Numbered from the stretch's first letter, positions 1 through 7,393 are shown. The stretch is DNA of 64,000 nucleotides from Bacteroidota bacterium (GCA_030147525.1 JASBVF010000024.1:173098-237097); one strand, 5' to 3'. Numbers and translations are program-made. The notes: generated by a model not told the origin, from the letters alone.

Positions 1-2733
1 TGGCAGCAGATCAACACGCCCAACGTGAAAGTTATTTTCCCGGAAGGCATGGAGACACAGGCGGAACGCACCGCCAATATTTTCAATTACATTCACGAAA
101 ACAACCTCCGCTCTGTGGGCATTCAGTCGGAAAAAATTGACCTGGTGATCCAGAATCAGACCGTCATTCCAAATGGCTACGTCGGCCTGGCGCCTTTCCG
201 AAGCGAGTTTTTTGCAACGCCACCGCAAGACCCCACGCTGCTCGGTTCCCTCGACTGGATCGACGTGCTGGCGGTGCACGAGTACCGGCATGTGATGCAG
301 TTCACCAATGCCGACCGGGGGTTCACGACTTTTCTCCGGGCGCTCTTCGGGGAGCAGGGCTGGGCTGCTGGCGCATTTCTCAGCATTCCCGACTGGTACT
401 GGGAGGGCGATGCCGTGGTCGCCGAAACGGCGCTGACCAATGCCGGACGGGGTCGCATGCCTGCCTTCACGCTGGAGCAGCGGGCCAACCTGCTCAACAA
501 CCGGAAATACAGCTACATGAAATCACGCAACGGCTCCTGGAAAGACCAGTTGCCGAACCACTACACGCTCGGTTATTCGCTGTGCAAATACGGCCGGGAG
601 CAGTTCGGCAACGACATCTGGAAGAATGTTTTTCAGGACGGGGCCAGCTACCGGAAGATTATTTATCCCTTCTCCGGTGCGCTCAAACGGCACACCGGCA
701 TCCGAACGCCGGAACTGTACCGGCTGACTTACGACTCGCTCGCTACGGCCTGGAAAGCGGAGCAGAAGCAGCTGGCGACGACTCGTTTCACCAAAATAAA
801 CAAGGATAAAAAACGCCAGGTGACCCACTACAACTACCCGCGTCCGCTGAGCGACGGGAGCGTCGTGTGCGTGCGGGAAAGCTATGATAAAATTGCCAAC
901 CTGGTCGTCATTTCACCCAAAGGAAACGAACAGCGGCTGACCACGCAGGGCATCGTCATCGACCCTTACATTTCGGTGGTCAATGACAAAATCGCCTGGT
1001 CGGAGATCGAGACGCATCCCCGCTGGGGCAATGTTTTTTACTCAGCTATCGTGACTTACGACTACCGGACCGGCCAGAAAAACCGCCTTACCTCAAAGTC
1101 GAAATATTTCTCTCCGGCCTGGTCGCATAGCGGCGGCAAGATCGCCGTGGTTCACGTTTCTGAAAACCAGCAAAACGAAATCCGCATCCTTGACGCCGCT
1201 ACAGGCGAGGTGCTGGAACGACTGCTCAATCCCGGAAACCATTTCCTGATGTACCCTCAGTGGACGGCCGATGACCGGGCGCTGGTTTATATCGATAAAA
1301 GAAACGGGGAAATGGCGCTCGTTCGCCACGACATTGCCGAAGGCTTAACGACCCAACTCACGGATTACACAGCCCACGTGCTCAACACGCCGTGGGTGCA
1401 TGGCAACGAGGTGTTTTTCAGCGCCAGCTTCAGCGGCATCGACAACATCTACGCCGTGACGATGGGTGAAACGGGCATCCGGCAGGTGACTTCGGTAAAG
1501 GTCGGAGCCTTCCAGCCGTCGGTTTCCGAAGATGGCAAAACGCTGTATTTCAGCGATTTCACTGACATGGGGTACGATTTGGGAAAAACACCGGTAGAGC
1601 CTTCCGGATGGCAGCCCATCATGGTGAAGGAGCCGGTGGACATGTACAGTACGGCTTCGTTCAGCGAGGAAGGCGGCGATATTCTGGCGGAAGCGCCGCA
1701 GGAGCGTTTTGAGGTTGAACCGTACGATCCGCCGCTCGGCGGTCTGAAGTTTCACAGCTGGACCTACACAAGTGAAGGCCCTGCATCTATTGCTATTGTT
1801 GGCTTACTGAACAACGTGCTGAATACCTCGGCCATGACCCTTGGTCTGGGCTACAATACCAACGAACGCCAGCCAGAGGTGACCGGCACCTACCAGTACG
1901 GAGGTTATTTTCCGGTGATAAAACTGGAAGGCGGATACAGCAGGCGCCAGGCGGATTTTCTGACGAACGACCGCCTGAGGTCGTTAAATTTTGACGAAGG
2001 CCGTTTCGGAGCTGGCTTTGGTGTGCCTTTGCAGCGGTATCACGGAGCTTATTTTTCCGGCCTCGATCTGTCTGCGATGGCGTTTTACCGGCGTGCCAGT
2101 GATTTTAAGCAGGACACCCTGCCTGCCTTCCGGGATGGCGTAAGTTTTTCGCATTGGGATCTGGGTCTGACTTTTTACAATCTTCGTAAAACGGCGCCTC
2201 AGCACATCTACTCCCGTTTCGGGCAGCTCATCAGGGCCGGTTACCAGCGGGGTTTCGACCGTTCGGATATTGGAAGAATCTGGCTGCAAAGCCGCCTCTA
2301 CCTGCCCGGCCTGCTGCCTAATCACAGCATCGAACTGGAAGCCGACTACCAGGAGGAAAAACTGACGAACCCGTACCAGTTCGGCGACGAGTTTCAGTAT
2401 GCCAGGGGTTTCGACATGCCACTGAATGACAGGATCTGGCGATTGGGGGCGAACTATCACTTTCCGATCGTTTACCCGGATTGGGGTTTTGCAGGATACA
2501 TTTATTTCCGCCGCATCCGGGGGAATATTTTTTACGATAAAAGCCGGTTTTCGCATTTTGGCGTTAACCTGAACCAAAGCTCCACGGGTGGCGAGATAAT
2601 TTTCGACACGCAGTGGCTGAACCTGCCGGTGGTGCTGAGCATCGGCACCCGGTACAGCTACCTGCTGGAAAAAGATCTGGTTGATCCGAGCCGGACGGGG
2701 CGGTTCGAGGTGTTTTTGGCGACGGAGTTGTGA
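1..2733 (+). CDS. Gluzincin-like peptidase / beta-propeller / outer-membrane beta-barrel fusion (5' truncated)
   Basis: The frame is open from the first base, so the true start lies upstream; the GTG at 25 is only the first possible start codon inside the window. Counting from that codon, HEYRH at residues 85-89 is an HExxH zinc site and the WEGDA at 126-130 supplies a likely third ligand (Glu127), as in gluzincin (peptidase MA) proteins. Residues about 260-550 look like TolB/PD40 beta-propeller repeats (for example SPAWSHSGGKIA), and the last ~330 residues alternate aromatic and polar residues like a surface-antigen barrel ending in a hydrophobic strand. I infer a cell-surface or outer-membrane protein. 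Known family knowledge supports the domain types; the substrate is unknown. Confidence 0.75.
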   Translation, partial: WQQINTPNVKVIFPEGMETQAERTANIFNYIHENNLRSVGIQSEKIDLVIQNQTVIPNGYVGLAPFRSEFFATPPQDPTLLGSLDWIDVLAVHEYRHVMQFTNADRGFTTFLRALFGEQGWAAGAFLSIPDWYWEGDAVVAETALTNAGRGRMPAFTLEQRANLLNNRKYSYMKSRNGSWKDQLPNHYTLGYSLCKYGREQFGNDIWKNVFQDGASYRKIIYPFSGALKRHTGIRTPELYRLTYDSLATAWKAEQKQLATTRFTKINKDKKRQVTHYNYPRPLSDGSVVCVRESYDKIANLVVISPKGNEQRLTTQGIVIDPYISVVNDKIAWSEIETHPRWGNVFYSAIVTYDYRTGQKNRLTSKSKYFSPAWSHSGGKIAVVHVSENQQNEIRILDAATGEVLERLLNPGNHFLMYPQWTADDRALVYIDKRNGEMALVRHDIAEGLTTQLTDYTAHVLNTPWVHGNEVFFSASFSGIDNIYAVTMGETGIRQVTSVKVGAFQPSVSEDGKTLYFSDFTDMGYDLGKTPVEPSGWQPIMVKEPVDMYSTASFSEEGGDILAEAPQERFEVEPYDPPLGGLKFHSWTYTSEGPASIAIVGLLNNVLNTSAMTLGLGYNTNERQPEVTGTYQYGGYFPVIKLEGGYSRRQADFLTNDRLRSLNFDEGRFGAGFGVPLQRYHGAYFSGLDLSAMAFYRRASDFKQDTLPAFRDGVSFSHWDLGLTFYNLRKTAPQHIYSRFGQLIRAGYQRGFDRSDIGRIWLQSRLYLPGLLPNHSIELEADYQEEKLTNPYQFGDEFQYARGFDMPLNDRIWRLGANYHFPIVYPDWGFAGYIYFRRIRGNIFYDKSRFSHFGVNLNQSSTGGEIIFDTQWLNLPVVLSIGTRYSYLLEKDLVDPSRTGRFEVFLATEL

Positions 2734-2753
2734 TTTTTTTCGTCTGCAACTCA

Positions 2754-2862
2754 AGGAGGATTGGATCACGGATTGGGCGGATCAGACGGATTAACACGGA
2801 TTTTTCTATTGTGCCGTATTAAAACCCGTGTTTATCTGCCCAATCCGTGATCCAATCCTCCT
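2754..2862. repeat. Long inverted repeat after the barrel gene
   Basis: The arms 2754-2782 and 2834-2862 are 29 bases each and complementary except for one position. The interior continues pairing through an AACACGG / CCGTGTT segment, so nearly the whole 109 bases can fold into one hairpin. It lies just past the stop codon at 2733 and could stop transcription or protect the 3' end, but no T-tract follows the stem. The wording of the arms (GGATTGGATCACGGATTGGG) resembles intergenic palindromes that I have seen in other Bacteroidota, which is recollection and not a search. Confidence 0.75.
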
Positions 2863-2900
2863 CGCTGACGCCTCTTTCAAAAAACACTTCATTTTGTAGT

Positions 2901-3547
2901 ATGAAAAAATAAAAGGCGTACCATTTTGGCCGTTTCTGGCTGTACTTTCTTTCTATCGGCGTTGCGGTGGCATCCATGCGCTACTGGAGTTTCGAGGTGG
3001 TCGGTTTTTAAACATGAAAACGCCGGAAGTGCTAAACGACTGGCTGTTCCGGCTGGCATTTTACGGCCATGTAATTTTCGGCCCGATCGCCCTGATCACC
3101 GGGCCATTCCAGTTTTCACCGAAACTCCGGCAGCAGCGGCTGACGTTGCATCGTAATTTAGGTAAAATCTACGTGGCGGCCTGCCTGCTCAGCGGCGTGG
3201 CGGGTTTTGTTGCTGCGCAATACACCCCCGGCGGTTGGGTGACGCAACTCGGTTTTTCCGGGCTGGCAGTCAGTTGGCTTTTCACGACGACCCGTGCCTG
3301 GACGTCCATCCGCCGGAAACAGGTGGAAGCGCACCGCCGTTGGATGATCCTGAGTTTTTCCCTGACCCTGGCAGCGGTGACGTTGCGGATGTACCTGCCG
3401 CTTTTGCAGGGCGTGGGTGGGCTGAGTTTCATCGAATCTTACCGTATTGTGGGTTGGCTGTGCTGGGTGCCGAATCTGGCGGTGGCCGGGATTTGGGTGT
3501 GGGGGAAAAAATGGATAGGTCATGTAACCGGGCCATCCCGTAAATAA
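2901..3547 (+). pseudogene. DUF2306 membrane protein gene with frameshift near its 5' end
   Basis: An intact frame from ATG 3014 to 3547 encodes 177 residues with about four or five membrane segments and the DUF2306-type core (FYGHVIFGPIALITG, LHRNLGKIYV, AHRRWMILSFSLTLAA). Immediately upstream, in a different frame, 2925-3008 encodes FGRFWLYFLSIGVAVASM and RYWSFEVVGF, a plausible first membrane segment. It ends at TAA 3009 after a run of five T; one extra T would join it in frame as GFLNMKTP. The upstream frame also meets TAA at 2910, three codons after the only ATG (2901). So either the gene is decaying, or the sequence carries homopolymer errors and a shortened protein starts at 3014. Function of DUF2306 is unknown. 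Confidence 0.6.
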
Positions 3548-3575
3548 ACCTACCTTCGCCGCCCAAACACCGCAC

Positions 3576-4328
3576 ATGGATTTCCTTCAAAACTTCCACC
3601 TCGATCAAATGCAGTGGATCATGCTGACGCTGACAGCGCTGCTCATCGGCATGTCAAAAACCGGCGTGTTTGGCGTCGTCACGGTGATGGTGCCGGTGAT
3701 GGCGTACCAGTTTGGCGGCAAACTTTCGACCGGGGTCATTCTGCCGATGCTCATCATGGCTGACATCTTCGCCGTAGCGTACTACCGCCGCCATGCCGAG
3801 TGGAAATATTTGATCAAACTGATCCCGTGGGCGTTTGCGGGGGTGCTGCTTGGCACCTGGGTCGGCAAGCTGATTGACGACGAGACGTTCAAATCCATCA
3901 TGGGTGTGATCATTCTGGCCAGCGTCGTCATCATGATCTGGCGGGACTACCGGCGGGTGACTTCCATTCCCGATTTCTGGTGGTTTTCAATGCTGATGGG
4001 TTTGGCGGCGGGTTTCACCACAATGGTGGGCAACCTGGCGGGCGCCGTTACGGCGCTGTACTTCCTCTCGATGCGGCTGCCGAAAAATGCATTCATCGGC
4101 ACGGGCGCCTGGTTTTACCTGCTGGTGAATTCGTTCAAAGTGCCGTTCCACGTTTTTTCCTGGGAGACGATCACGCTGGAGACGTTTGAGTTGAATTTGT
4201 TAATGTTTCCGTTGATTGCGGCGGGCGCTTTTCTCGGGGTGAAAATCACGGGCTACCTGTCGGATGAGTTTTACCGGAAATTCGTGATCGGGGTGACGCT
4301 GTTGTCGGCGGGGTTGTTGTTTGTGTGA
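3576..4328 (+). CDS. TauE/SafE family sulfite/organosulfur exporter-like protein
   Basis: The protein has 250 residues and about eight hydrophobic segments, with the family-typical start (LTALLIGMSKTGVFGVVTVMVPVMA) and the second-repeat signature GLAAGFTTMVGNLAGAVTALYFLSMRLPKNAFIGTGAWFY. TauE/SafE proteins are inner-membrane permeases that export sulfite, sulfoacetate or related anions. The substrate here is not determined, although the sulfite reductase operon 4 kb downstream makes sulfur chemistry attractive. A TACCTTCG sequence at 3551-3558 sits 17 bases before the ATG and is one mismatch from the Bacteroidota -7 consensus TAnnTTTG. Confidence 0.85.
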   Translation: MDFLQNFHLDQMQWIMLTLTALLIGMSKTGVFGVVTVMVPVMAYQFGGKLSTGVILPMLIMADIFAVAYYRRHAEWKYLIKLIPWAFAGVLLGTWVGKLIDDETFKSIMGVIILASVVIMIWRDYRRVTSIPDFWWFSMLMGLAAGFTTMVGNLAGAVTALYFLSMRLPKNAFIGTGAWFYLLVNSFKVPFHVFSWETITLETFELNLLMFPLIAAGAFLGVKITGYLSDEFYRKFVIGVTLLSAGLLFV

Positions 4329-4360
4329 GAAGTTCATTTCGAATCGGCAATGCACCAAAA

Positions 4361-4393
4361 TTTTGTACAACTTTAGGGATTTCTGTAATTTTG
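4361..4393 (+). promoter_or_regulatory. Bacteroidota-type promoter before the DUF6883 gene
   Basis: TTTTG at 4361-4365 and TAATTTTG at 4386-4393 are separated by exactly 20 bases. This matches the TTG-N19/21-TAnnTTTG promoter known from Bacteroides and Flavobacterium. Transcription would start near 4400, leaving a short leader before the ATG at 4416. Confidence 0.6.
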
Positions 4394-4415
4394 AAAAAAC
4401 AAACTCAAAGCCAAT

Positions 4416-4751
4416 ATGCCCCTGTTGCCCAATGCTGAATTTGCTGAGGTACCCATTGAAAAACTACGGGATTACGCATTGAATCCTGAACATCCTGTCG
4501 GAAAACACAAGGCAAGAGTATTTGAATTGGTATTAGGTTTGACAGTTGATGATGCGGCATTTTTAAAAGATAAAATTCTATTGGCCGTTTTGGAAAATGA
4601 AGCGATTTTGACCAGGCACGATGAATATGGAAAGCGTTTCAATATGGAGTTTGAATTAGAAAACAAGGGCAGAAGCGCAACCATAATGACGGCCTGGATC
4701 TTAATTGAAAATGAACTTGTCCCAAGATTGACCAGTTGTTATGTCAAATAA
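4416..4751 (+). CDS. DUF6883-like small protein, first gene of a two-gene cassette
   Basis: The 111-residue soluble protein has the features I associate with DUF6883: an N-terminal LPNAEFAEVPIEKLRDYALN, the segment HPVGKHKARVFELVLGL, and a C-terminal ELVPRLTSCYVK. The gene is clearly more AT-rich than the genes on both sides, which suggests horizontal acquisition. Its last 11 bases overlap the longer form of the next gene, so the two are probably translated together from the promoter at 4361-4393. DUF6883 is often seen beside DUF4926 or at the ends of larger proteins. A toxin/antitoxin or toxin/immunity role is conceivable but is inference only. Confidence 0.7.
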   Translation: MPLLPNAEFAEVPIEKLRDYALNPEHPVGKHKARVFELVLGLTVDDAAFLKDKILLAVLENEAILTRHDEYGKRFNMEFELENKGRSATIMTAWILIENELVPRLTSCYVK

Positions 4752-4974
4752 TTTTGAGATGAAACAAAATATCAAAATCTTAGACGTAGTTGCCTTGCTA
4801 CAGCCTATGCCAAAAGTAGGGTTGCGAAAAGGACAGGTAGGAACTGTCGTCGAGCGATTGGCGGATGAAGTTTTCGAAGTCGAATTTTGCGACCGCAAAG
4901 GAAAAACTTTAGCAATGCTTCCTGTTAATGCCAAGGATTTATTGTTGTTAAAGTACGAATTGGAAGTTGCCTGA
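4741..4974 (+). CDS. DUF4926 domain protein, second gene of the cassette
   Basis: The protein has 77 residues from ATG 4741, or 71 from ATG 4759, which would avoid the 11-base overlap with the upstream gene. It carries the small beta-barrel-like DUF4926 pattern: ILDVVALLQPMP, then LRKGQVGTVVE, then a VFEVEFCDRKGKTLA strand pair. The layout resembles other KOW/SH3-like small barrels. It shares the low GC content of the gene before it, and the YkgJ-type gene follows after only 8 bases. Its biochemical role is unknown; partner or antidote of the DUF6883 protein is the obvious hypothesis. Confidence 0.75.
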   Translation: MSNNFEMKQNIKILDVVALLQPMPKVGLRKGQVGTVVERLADEVFEVEFCDRKGKTLAMLPVNAKDLLLLKYELEVA

Positions 4975-4982
4975 ATATTATC

Positions 4983-5477
4983 ATGTCCGAATCCCTCCTC
5001 CAATCCTGGCAGCGCAAAAACGCACAGTCCACCGTCGAAAACCGGGACATCGTCAAGCGCCTGAAGCGCAAAAAAGGCAAGCAACTCGACCAGCTCGCCG
5101 ATGAAGTGCACAACGAGGTTTTTTCAAAAATCGACTGCCTCGACTGCGCCGGCTGCTGCTCCGGCATCCCGCCCATCGTCACCAAGGCCGATGTCACGAG
5201 AATTTCAAAAACCTTTGGGATGAAACCGGCAGAATTCGAGGCCCAGTACCTCACCGTCGATGAGGACGGCGATACGGTGATGAACACGACACCCTGCCCG
5301 TTTTTGCTGGAGGATCGCAAGTGCATGATCTACGACATCCGTCCGAAAGCATGCCGCCAGTTTCCGCACACCAACGACCTGGATTTTTCAAAAAACATGA
5401 AACTGCACGCCATGAATGCTACGATTTGCCCCGGCGTTTTTCACATTTTGAGAAGGCTGGATGCAGTGATGGGATGA
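4983..5477 (+). CDS. YkgJ family cysteine-cluster protein
   Basis: The 164-residue cytosolic protein contains the family's first Cys cluster CLDCAGCCSGIPP, followed by CPFLLEDRKCMIYDIRPKACRQFP and a final ICPG. These cysteines are known to define the zinc- or iron-chelating YkgJ/Fli-like domain. The N-terminal 45 residues are charged and probably helical. Codon use is GC-rich like the chromosome, in contrast to the AT-rich pair just upstream. Its stop codon lies inside the left arm of the inverted repeat that separates it from the convergent aminotransferase gene. The exact reaction is not known. Confidence 0.85.
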   Translation: MSESLLQSWQRKNAQSTVENRDIVKRLKRKKGKQLDQLADEVHNEVFSKIDCLDCAGCCSGIPPIVTKADVTRISKTFGMKPAEFEAQYLTVDEDGDTVMNTTPCPFLLEDRKCMIYDIRPKACRQFPHTNDLDFSKNMKLHAMNATICPGVFHILRRLDAVMG

Positions 5478-5558
5478 ACGCTGAGGCGCCAAGACGCAGA
5501 GCCCAAACTTAGCCAATTCAAGACTCACAAACCTCTGCGCCTTTGTGTCTCAGCGTTC
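5476..5558. repeat. Inverted repeat between convergent genes
   Basis: GAACGCTGAG at 5476-5485 pairs with CTCAGCGTTC at 5549-5558, and an inner GCAGAG / CTCTGC pair continues the stem. It covers the stop codons of both convergent genes and could act as a two-way terminator. The GCTGAGGCGCCAAGACGCAGAG wording resembles repetitive hairpins common in environmental genomes. Confidence 0.6.
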
Positions 5559-6798
5559 ATTTTGAAAACGTCTCGCTTTGCTGCAATATGCCGTCTTCCA
5601 CTTTCCCGAAAATCAGCAAATACTGCCGCAGCGCCTCCCGCAGACAGTTCAGCGCCTCCCGCAGGTCGTTTTCGTTCAAAATGTAGGCGACCCGTACCTG
5701 CCGTTTTCCAAGTTCTTTGTGAAAATAAAACCCATCAGCGGGGGCAAGCATGACCGTATTCCCGTCGAGTTCGAAATCGGTGAGCAACCACTTGCAGAAA
5801 TGGGCGGCGTCGGCCACCGGTAGCTCCACCATGTTGTAAAATGCGGCATCCGGTAGGTAGCAGTTCACGCCTTCGATGCTGCGCAAACCCTCGTACAGCA
5901 CATGGCGGCGACGGTCATACTCGGCCTTCGCTTTTTCGATGTATTCCTCCGAAAATTGGTAGCAAACCTCCGCCAACTGCTGCCCGAAGTAAGGCGGACA
6001 CAGCCGCAACTGCGCATATTTGTTGACGATACGCTGGATGTCTTTATTTTTTGTGATCAAATAACCCACCCTTGCGCCGCAGCTGCTGAACACTTTTGAA
6101 ATGGAGTCAATCACGATCACATGCTCCTCCATACCCTCGAACGACAGCACGGAAGTGAACTCCTTGCCGTAGCAAAACTCCCGGTACACCTCGTCCACGA
6201 TCAAATACAAATCGTGGCGTTTTACGAGCGCCATCAGTTTTTCCAGGTCGGAACGGCTGTAAAGCTGGCCGGTCGGGTTGCCGGGGTTGCAGAGGAAAAT
6301 GGCCTTTGTTTTTGGGGTGATTAATTTTTCAAATGCCTCAGGTTCAGGGAGTTGGAATTTTTTTTCCAGCGTCGTCGTCAGTGGAACGATGCGGATGGTG
6401 CCCATTTGGGCGAAGCCCAGATAATTGGCATAAAATGGTTCCGGGATGATCACCTCATCGTTCTGATCGCAGCAGGTGAGCAGGGTGAAAAGAATGGCTT
6501 CGGAGGCGCCCGTCGTCACGTAAACGTCTTCGGAGGAAAGGTTGGCGTCAAATTTTTGATAGTACCGGGCCACCACTTCCCGCAGCGAAGGAATGCCTTC
6601 GGAGGGGCCGTAACCCACGATTTTTTCAGTGGCGCTGCGCACCGCTTCCAGTGCCTGTGGCGGTGTTTCGATGTCCGGCTGGCCGATGTTCAGGTGGAAG
6701 ATATGCCGGCCTTTGGCCTTCGCAGCCTTGGCAAAAGGGAGCAGGCTGCGAATGGGGGAATGTGGGACTTCGTCGCCACGGTTTGAATGATTTGGCAT
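5557..6798 (-). CDS. Pyridoxal-phosphate aminotransferase, class I/II
   Basis: A fold-type I aminotransferase of about 413 residues. It shows FHLNIGQPDIETPP near the N-terminus, YGPSEGIPSLREVVARYY, the GASEAI loop, the NPGNPTG motif, IVDEVYREF, and SKVFSSCGARVGY, where the Lys of DSISKVFS is the expected PLP Schiff-base residue. It would transfer amino groups between an amino acid and a 2-oxo acid in the cytosol; substrate preference cannot be read from the sequence. I start at MPNHSN (6798) instead of the upstream ATG at 6834, because homologues begin close to this point and a TACCTTTG -7 element on this strand covers 6832-6839. Confidence 0.85.
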   Translation of the reverse strand: MPNHSNRGDEVPHSPIRSLLPFAKAAKAKGRHIFHLNIGQPDIETPPQALEAVRSATEKIVGYGPSEGIPSLREVVARYYQKFDANLSSEDVYVTTGASEAILFTLLTCCDQNDEVIIPEPFYANYLGFAQMGTIRIVPLTTTLEKKFQLPEPEAFEKLITPKTKAIFLCNPGNPTGQLYSRSDLEKLMALVKRHDLYLIVDEVYREFCYGKEFTSVLSFEGMEEHVIVIDSISKVFSSCGARVGYLITKNKDIQRIVNKYAQLRLCPPYFGQQLAEVCYQFSEEYIEKAKAEYDRRRHVLYEGLRSIEGVNCYLPDAAFYNMVELPVADAAHFCKWLLTDFELDGNTVMLAPADGFYFHKELGKRQVRVAYILNENDLREALNCLREALRQYLLIFGKVEDGILQQSETFSK

Positions 6799-6831
6799 GG
6801 TGAAAAAGCTGTTTTTATCAAAAAGTAACGG

Positions 6832-6839
6832 CAAAGGTA
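6832..6839 (-). promoter_or_regulatory. -7 element for the aminotransferase gene
   Basis: On the minus strand the sequence is TACCTTTG, a perfect TAnnTTTG match. Initiation would be near 6825 and would give a leader of about 27 bases before the start at 6798. No clear -33 TTG is visible at the right distance. Confidence 0.45.
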
Positions 6840-6882
6840 TTTCAAAAAGAAAGCCGTTTTGGTTAATTTTTTTTCAAAAATG

Positions 6883-6913
6883 TTGCATCTAACGTACAAT
6901 CCCGCTAAGTTTG
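6883..6913 (+). promoter_or_regulatory. Promoter of the cysteine-leader / sulfite reductase operon
   Basis: TTG at 6883-6885 and TAAGTTTG at 6906-6913 are 20 bases apart, an almost ideal Bacteroidota housekeeping promoter. The start of transcription would fall near 6920, about 20 bases before the first leader ORF. No comparable promoter was seen between here and the reductase start at 7394, so both attenuators should lie in the operon's mRNA. Confidence 0.65.
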
Positions 6914-6938
6914 CCGCTCAATCACAGAAAAATAACGA

Positions 6939-7022
6939 ATGAAGTATTTTATCATTTCCAACAATTTTCATCACAACAGCGCTTGTTGCTGTCTGTGTTG
7001 CTGTTGCTGTGAAATCCGGTAA
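6939..7022 (+). CDS. Poly-cysteine leader peptide 1
   Basis: A 27-codon ORF too short for routine gene finders. After 15 mixed residues (many Asn, His and Ile) it encodes CCCLCCCCC at positions 16-24, so eight of nine consecutive codons are Cys (five TGT, three TGC), and it stops three residues later. The stop is followed after 43 bases by an intrinsic terminator, and the downstream operon assimilates sulfur. By analogy with classical amino-acid leader peptides, ribosome stalling at the Cys codons when charged Cys-tRNA is scarce would prevent termination. The peptide itself probably has no further function. Confidence 0.8.
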   Translation: MKYFIISNNFHHNSACCCLCCCCCEIR

Positions 7023-7027
7023 AATAC

Positions 7028-7043
7028 TCTGTTTTAGGTTTTT
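7028..7043 (+). promoter_or_regulatory. Candidate antiterminator arm of attenuator 1
   Basis: AGGTTTTT at 7036-7043 is the exact complement of AAAAACCT at 7067-7074 in the 5' arm of terminator 1, and TCTG at 7028-7031 complements CAGA at 7078-7081. Pairing of these would break the terminator. A ribosome stalled on the Cys codons would leave this arm free, while one at the stop codon (7020) would partly cover it. Confidence 0.5.
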
Positions 7044-7065
7044 AGATACATTTTTGTTCATTCTG

Positions 7066-7108
7066 AAAAAACCTTTCCAGAGTAGTGTCTGGAAAGGTTT
7101 TTTTGTTT
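7066..7108 (+). terminator. Intrinsic terminator 1 (attenuator)
   Basis: An 11-bp perfect stem (ACCTTTCCAGA, 7071-7081, with its complement 7088-7098), extended by A-T pairs, closes a six-base loop and is followed by a run of seven T and then four more. It stands between leader ORF 1 and leader ORF 2, without any other gene before it, so it is an attenuator and not an end-of-gene signal. Confidence 0.85.
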
Positions 7109-7152
7109 TGGTAAGGAATTTGAAAGCTTTAAATCATTACGATATAAATTCA

Positions 7153-7281
7153 ATGAAAATTAATTCAACATATCACATCATCAATGCAACGTCCGGGACC
7201 AGCGCCCAGGCATGTTGTTGCTGCTGTTGTTGCTGTCTGTCGGGAAATGATCTCCTGAATGGCTCCACAGTGGTTTTGTGA
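7153..7281 (+). CDS. Poly-cysteine leader peptide 2
   Basis: A 42-codon ORF encoding eight consecutive Cys residues at positions 21-28 (five TGT, three TGC), then LSGNDLLNGSTVVL and a stop 25 bases before terminator 2. An in-frame GTG at 7009 would extend it through terminator 1 and overlap leader 1, which is unlikely. The ATG at 7153 lies well after terminator 1 and gives the same design as unit 1: mixed N-terminus, Cys run, short tail, terminator. Like leader 1 it should sense Cys-tRNA charging. Confidence 0.78.
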   Translation: MKINSTYHIINATSGTSAQACCCCCCCCLSGNDLLNGSTVVL

Positions 7282-7306
7282 TGTTTTAAATTTCATGAAA
7301 AGCTGT

Positions 7307-7351
7307 AAAGCCCTTCCGGGAAATCGTGTTCCCGGAAGGGCTTTTTGTTTT
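7307..7351 (+). terminator. Intrinsic terminator 2 (attenuator)
   Basis: A perfect 16-bp stem (AAAGCCCTTCCGGGAA, 7307-7322, with 7329-7344) closes the loop ATCGTG and ends in T-rich sequence. It lies between leader 2 and the sulfite reductase start, so transcripts must pass it to express the operon. A weaker hairpin (7267-7276 with 7297-7306) abuts its 5' side; a convincing antiterminator was not found, apart from AATGGCT at 7258-7264, which could pair with AGCCCTT at 7309-7315 with one mismatch. Confidence 0.85.
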
Positions 7352-7356
7352 TAAAA

Positions 7357-7388
7357 ATTCATCATTCATCGTTCATCATTTATCATTA
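7357..7388 (+). repeat. ATTCATC heptamer tract before the reductase start codon
   Basis: Four heptamers (ATTCATC, ATTCATC, GTTCATC, ATTTATC) followed by ATTAAAATC lead directly into the ATG at 7394. A nearly identical tract stands at 63189-63222 before the glycosyltransferase reading frame. Confidence 0.8.
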
Positions 7389-7393
7389 AAATC

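Noticed and set aside
7213..7236. Poly-Cys codon run as a simple TGY microsatellite
   Set aside because: Two independent Cys runs, each in an ATG-initiated short ORF with a nearby terminator before sulfur genes, are not explained by a microsatellite; codons are mixed TGT/TGC in no repeating unit.
7009..7281. 90-codon version of leader ORF 2 starting at GTG 7009
   Set aside because: It would overlap leader 1 and be translated through terminator 1; the ATG at 7153 gives a leader with the same design as unit 1.
7357..7388. ATTCATC tract as a CRISPR array
   Set aside because: The units are contiguous heptamers without spacers; no cas genes are present.
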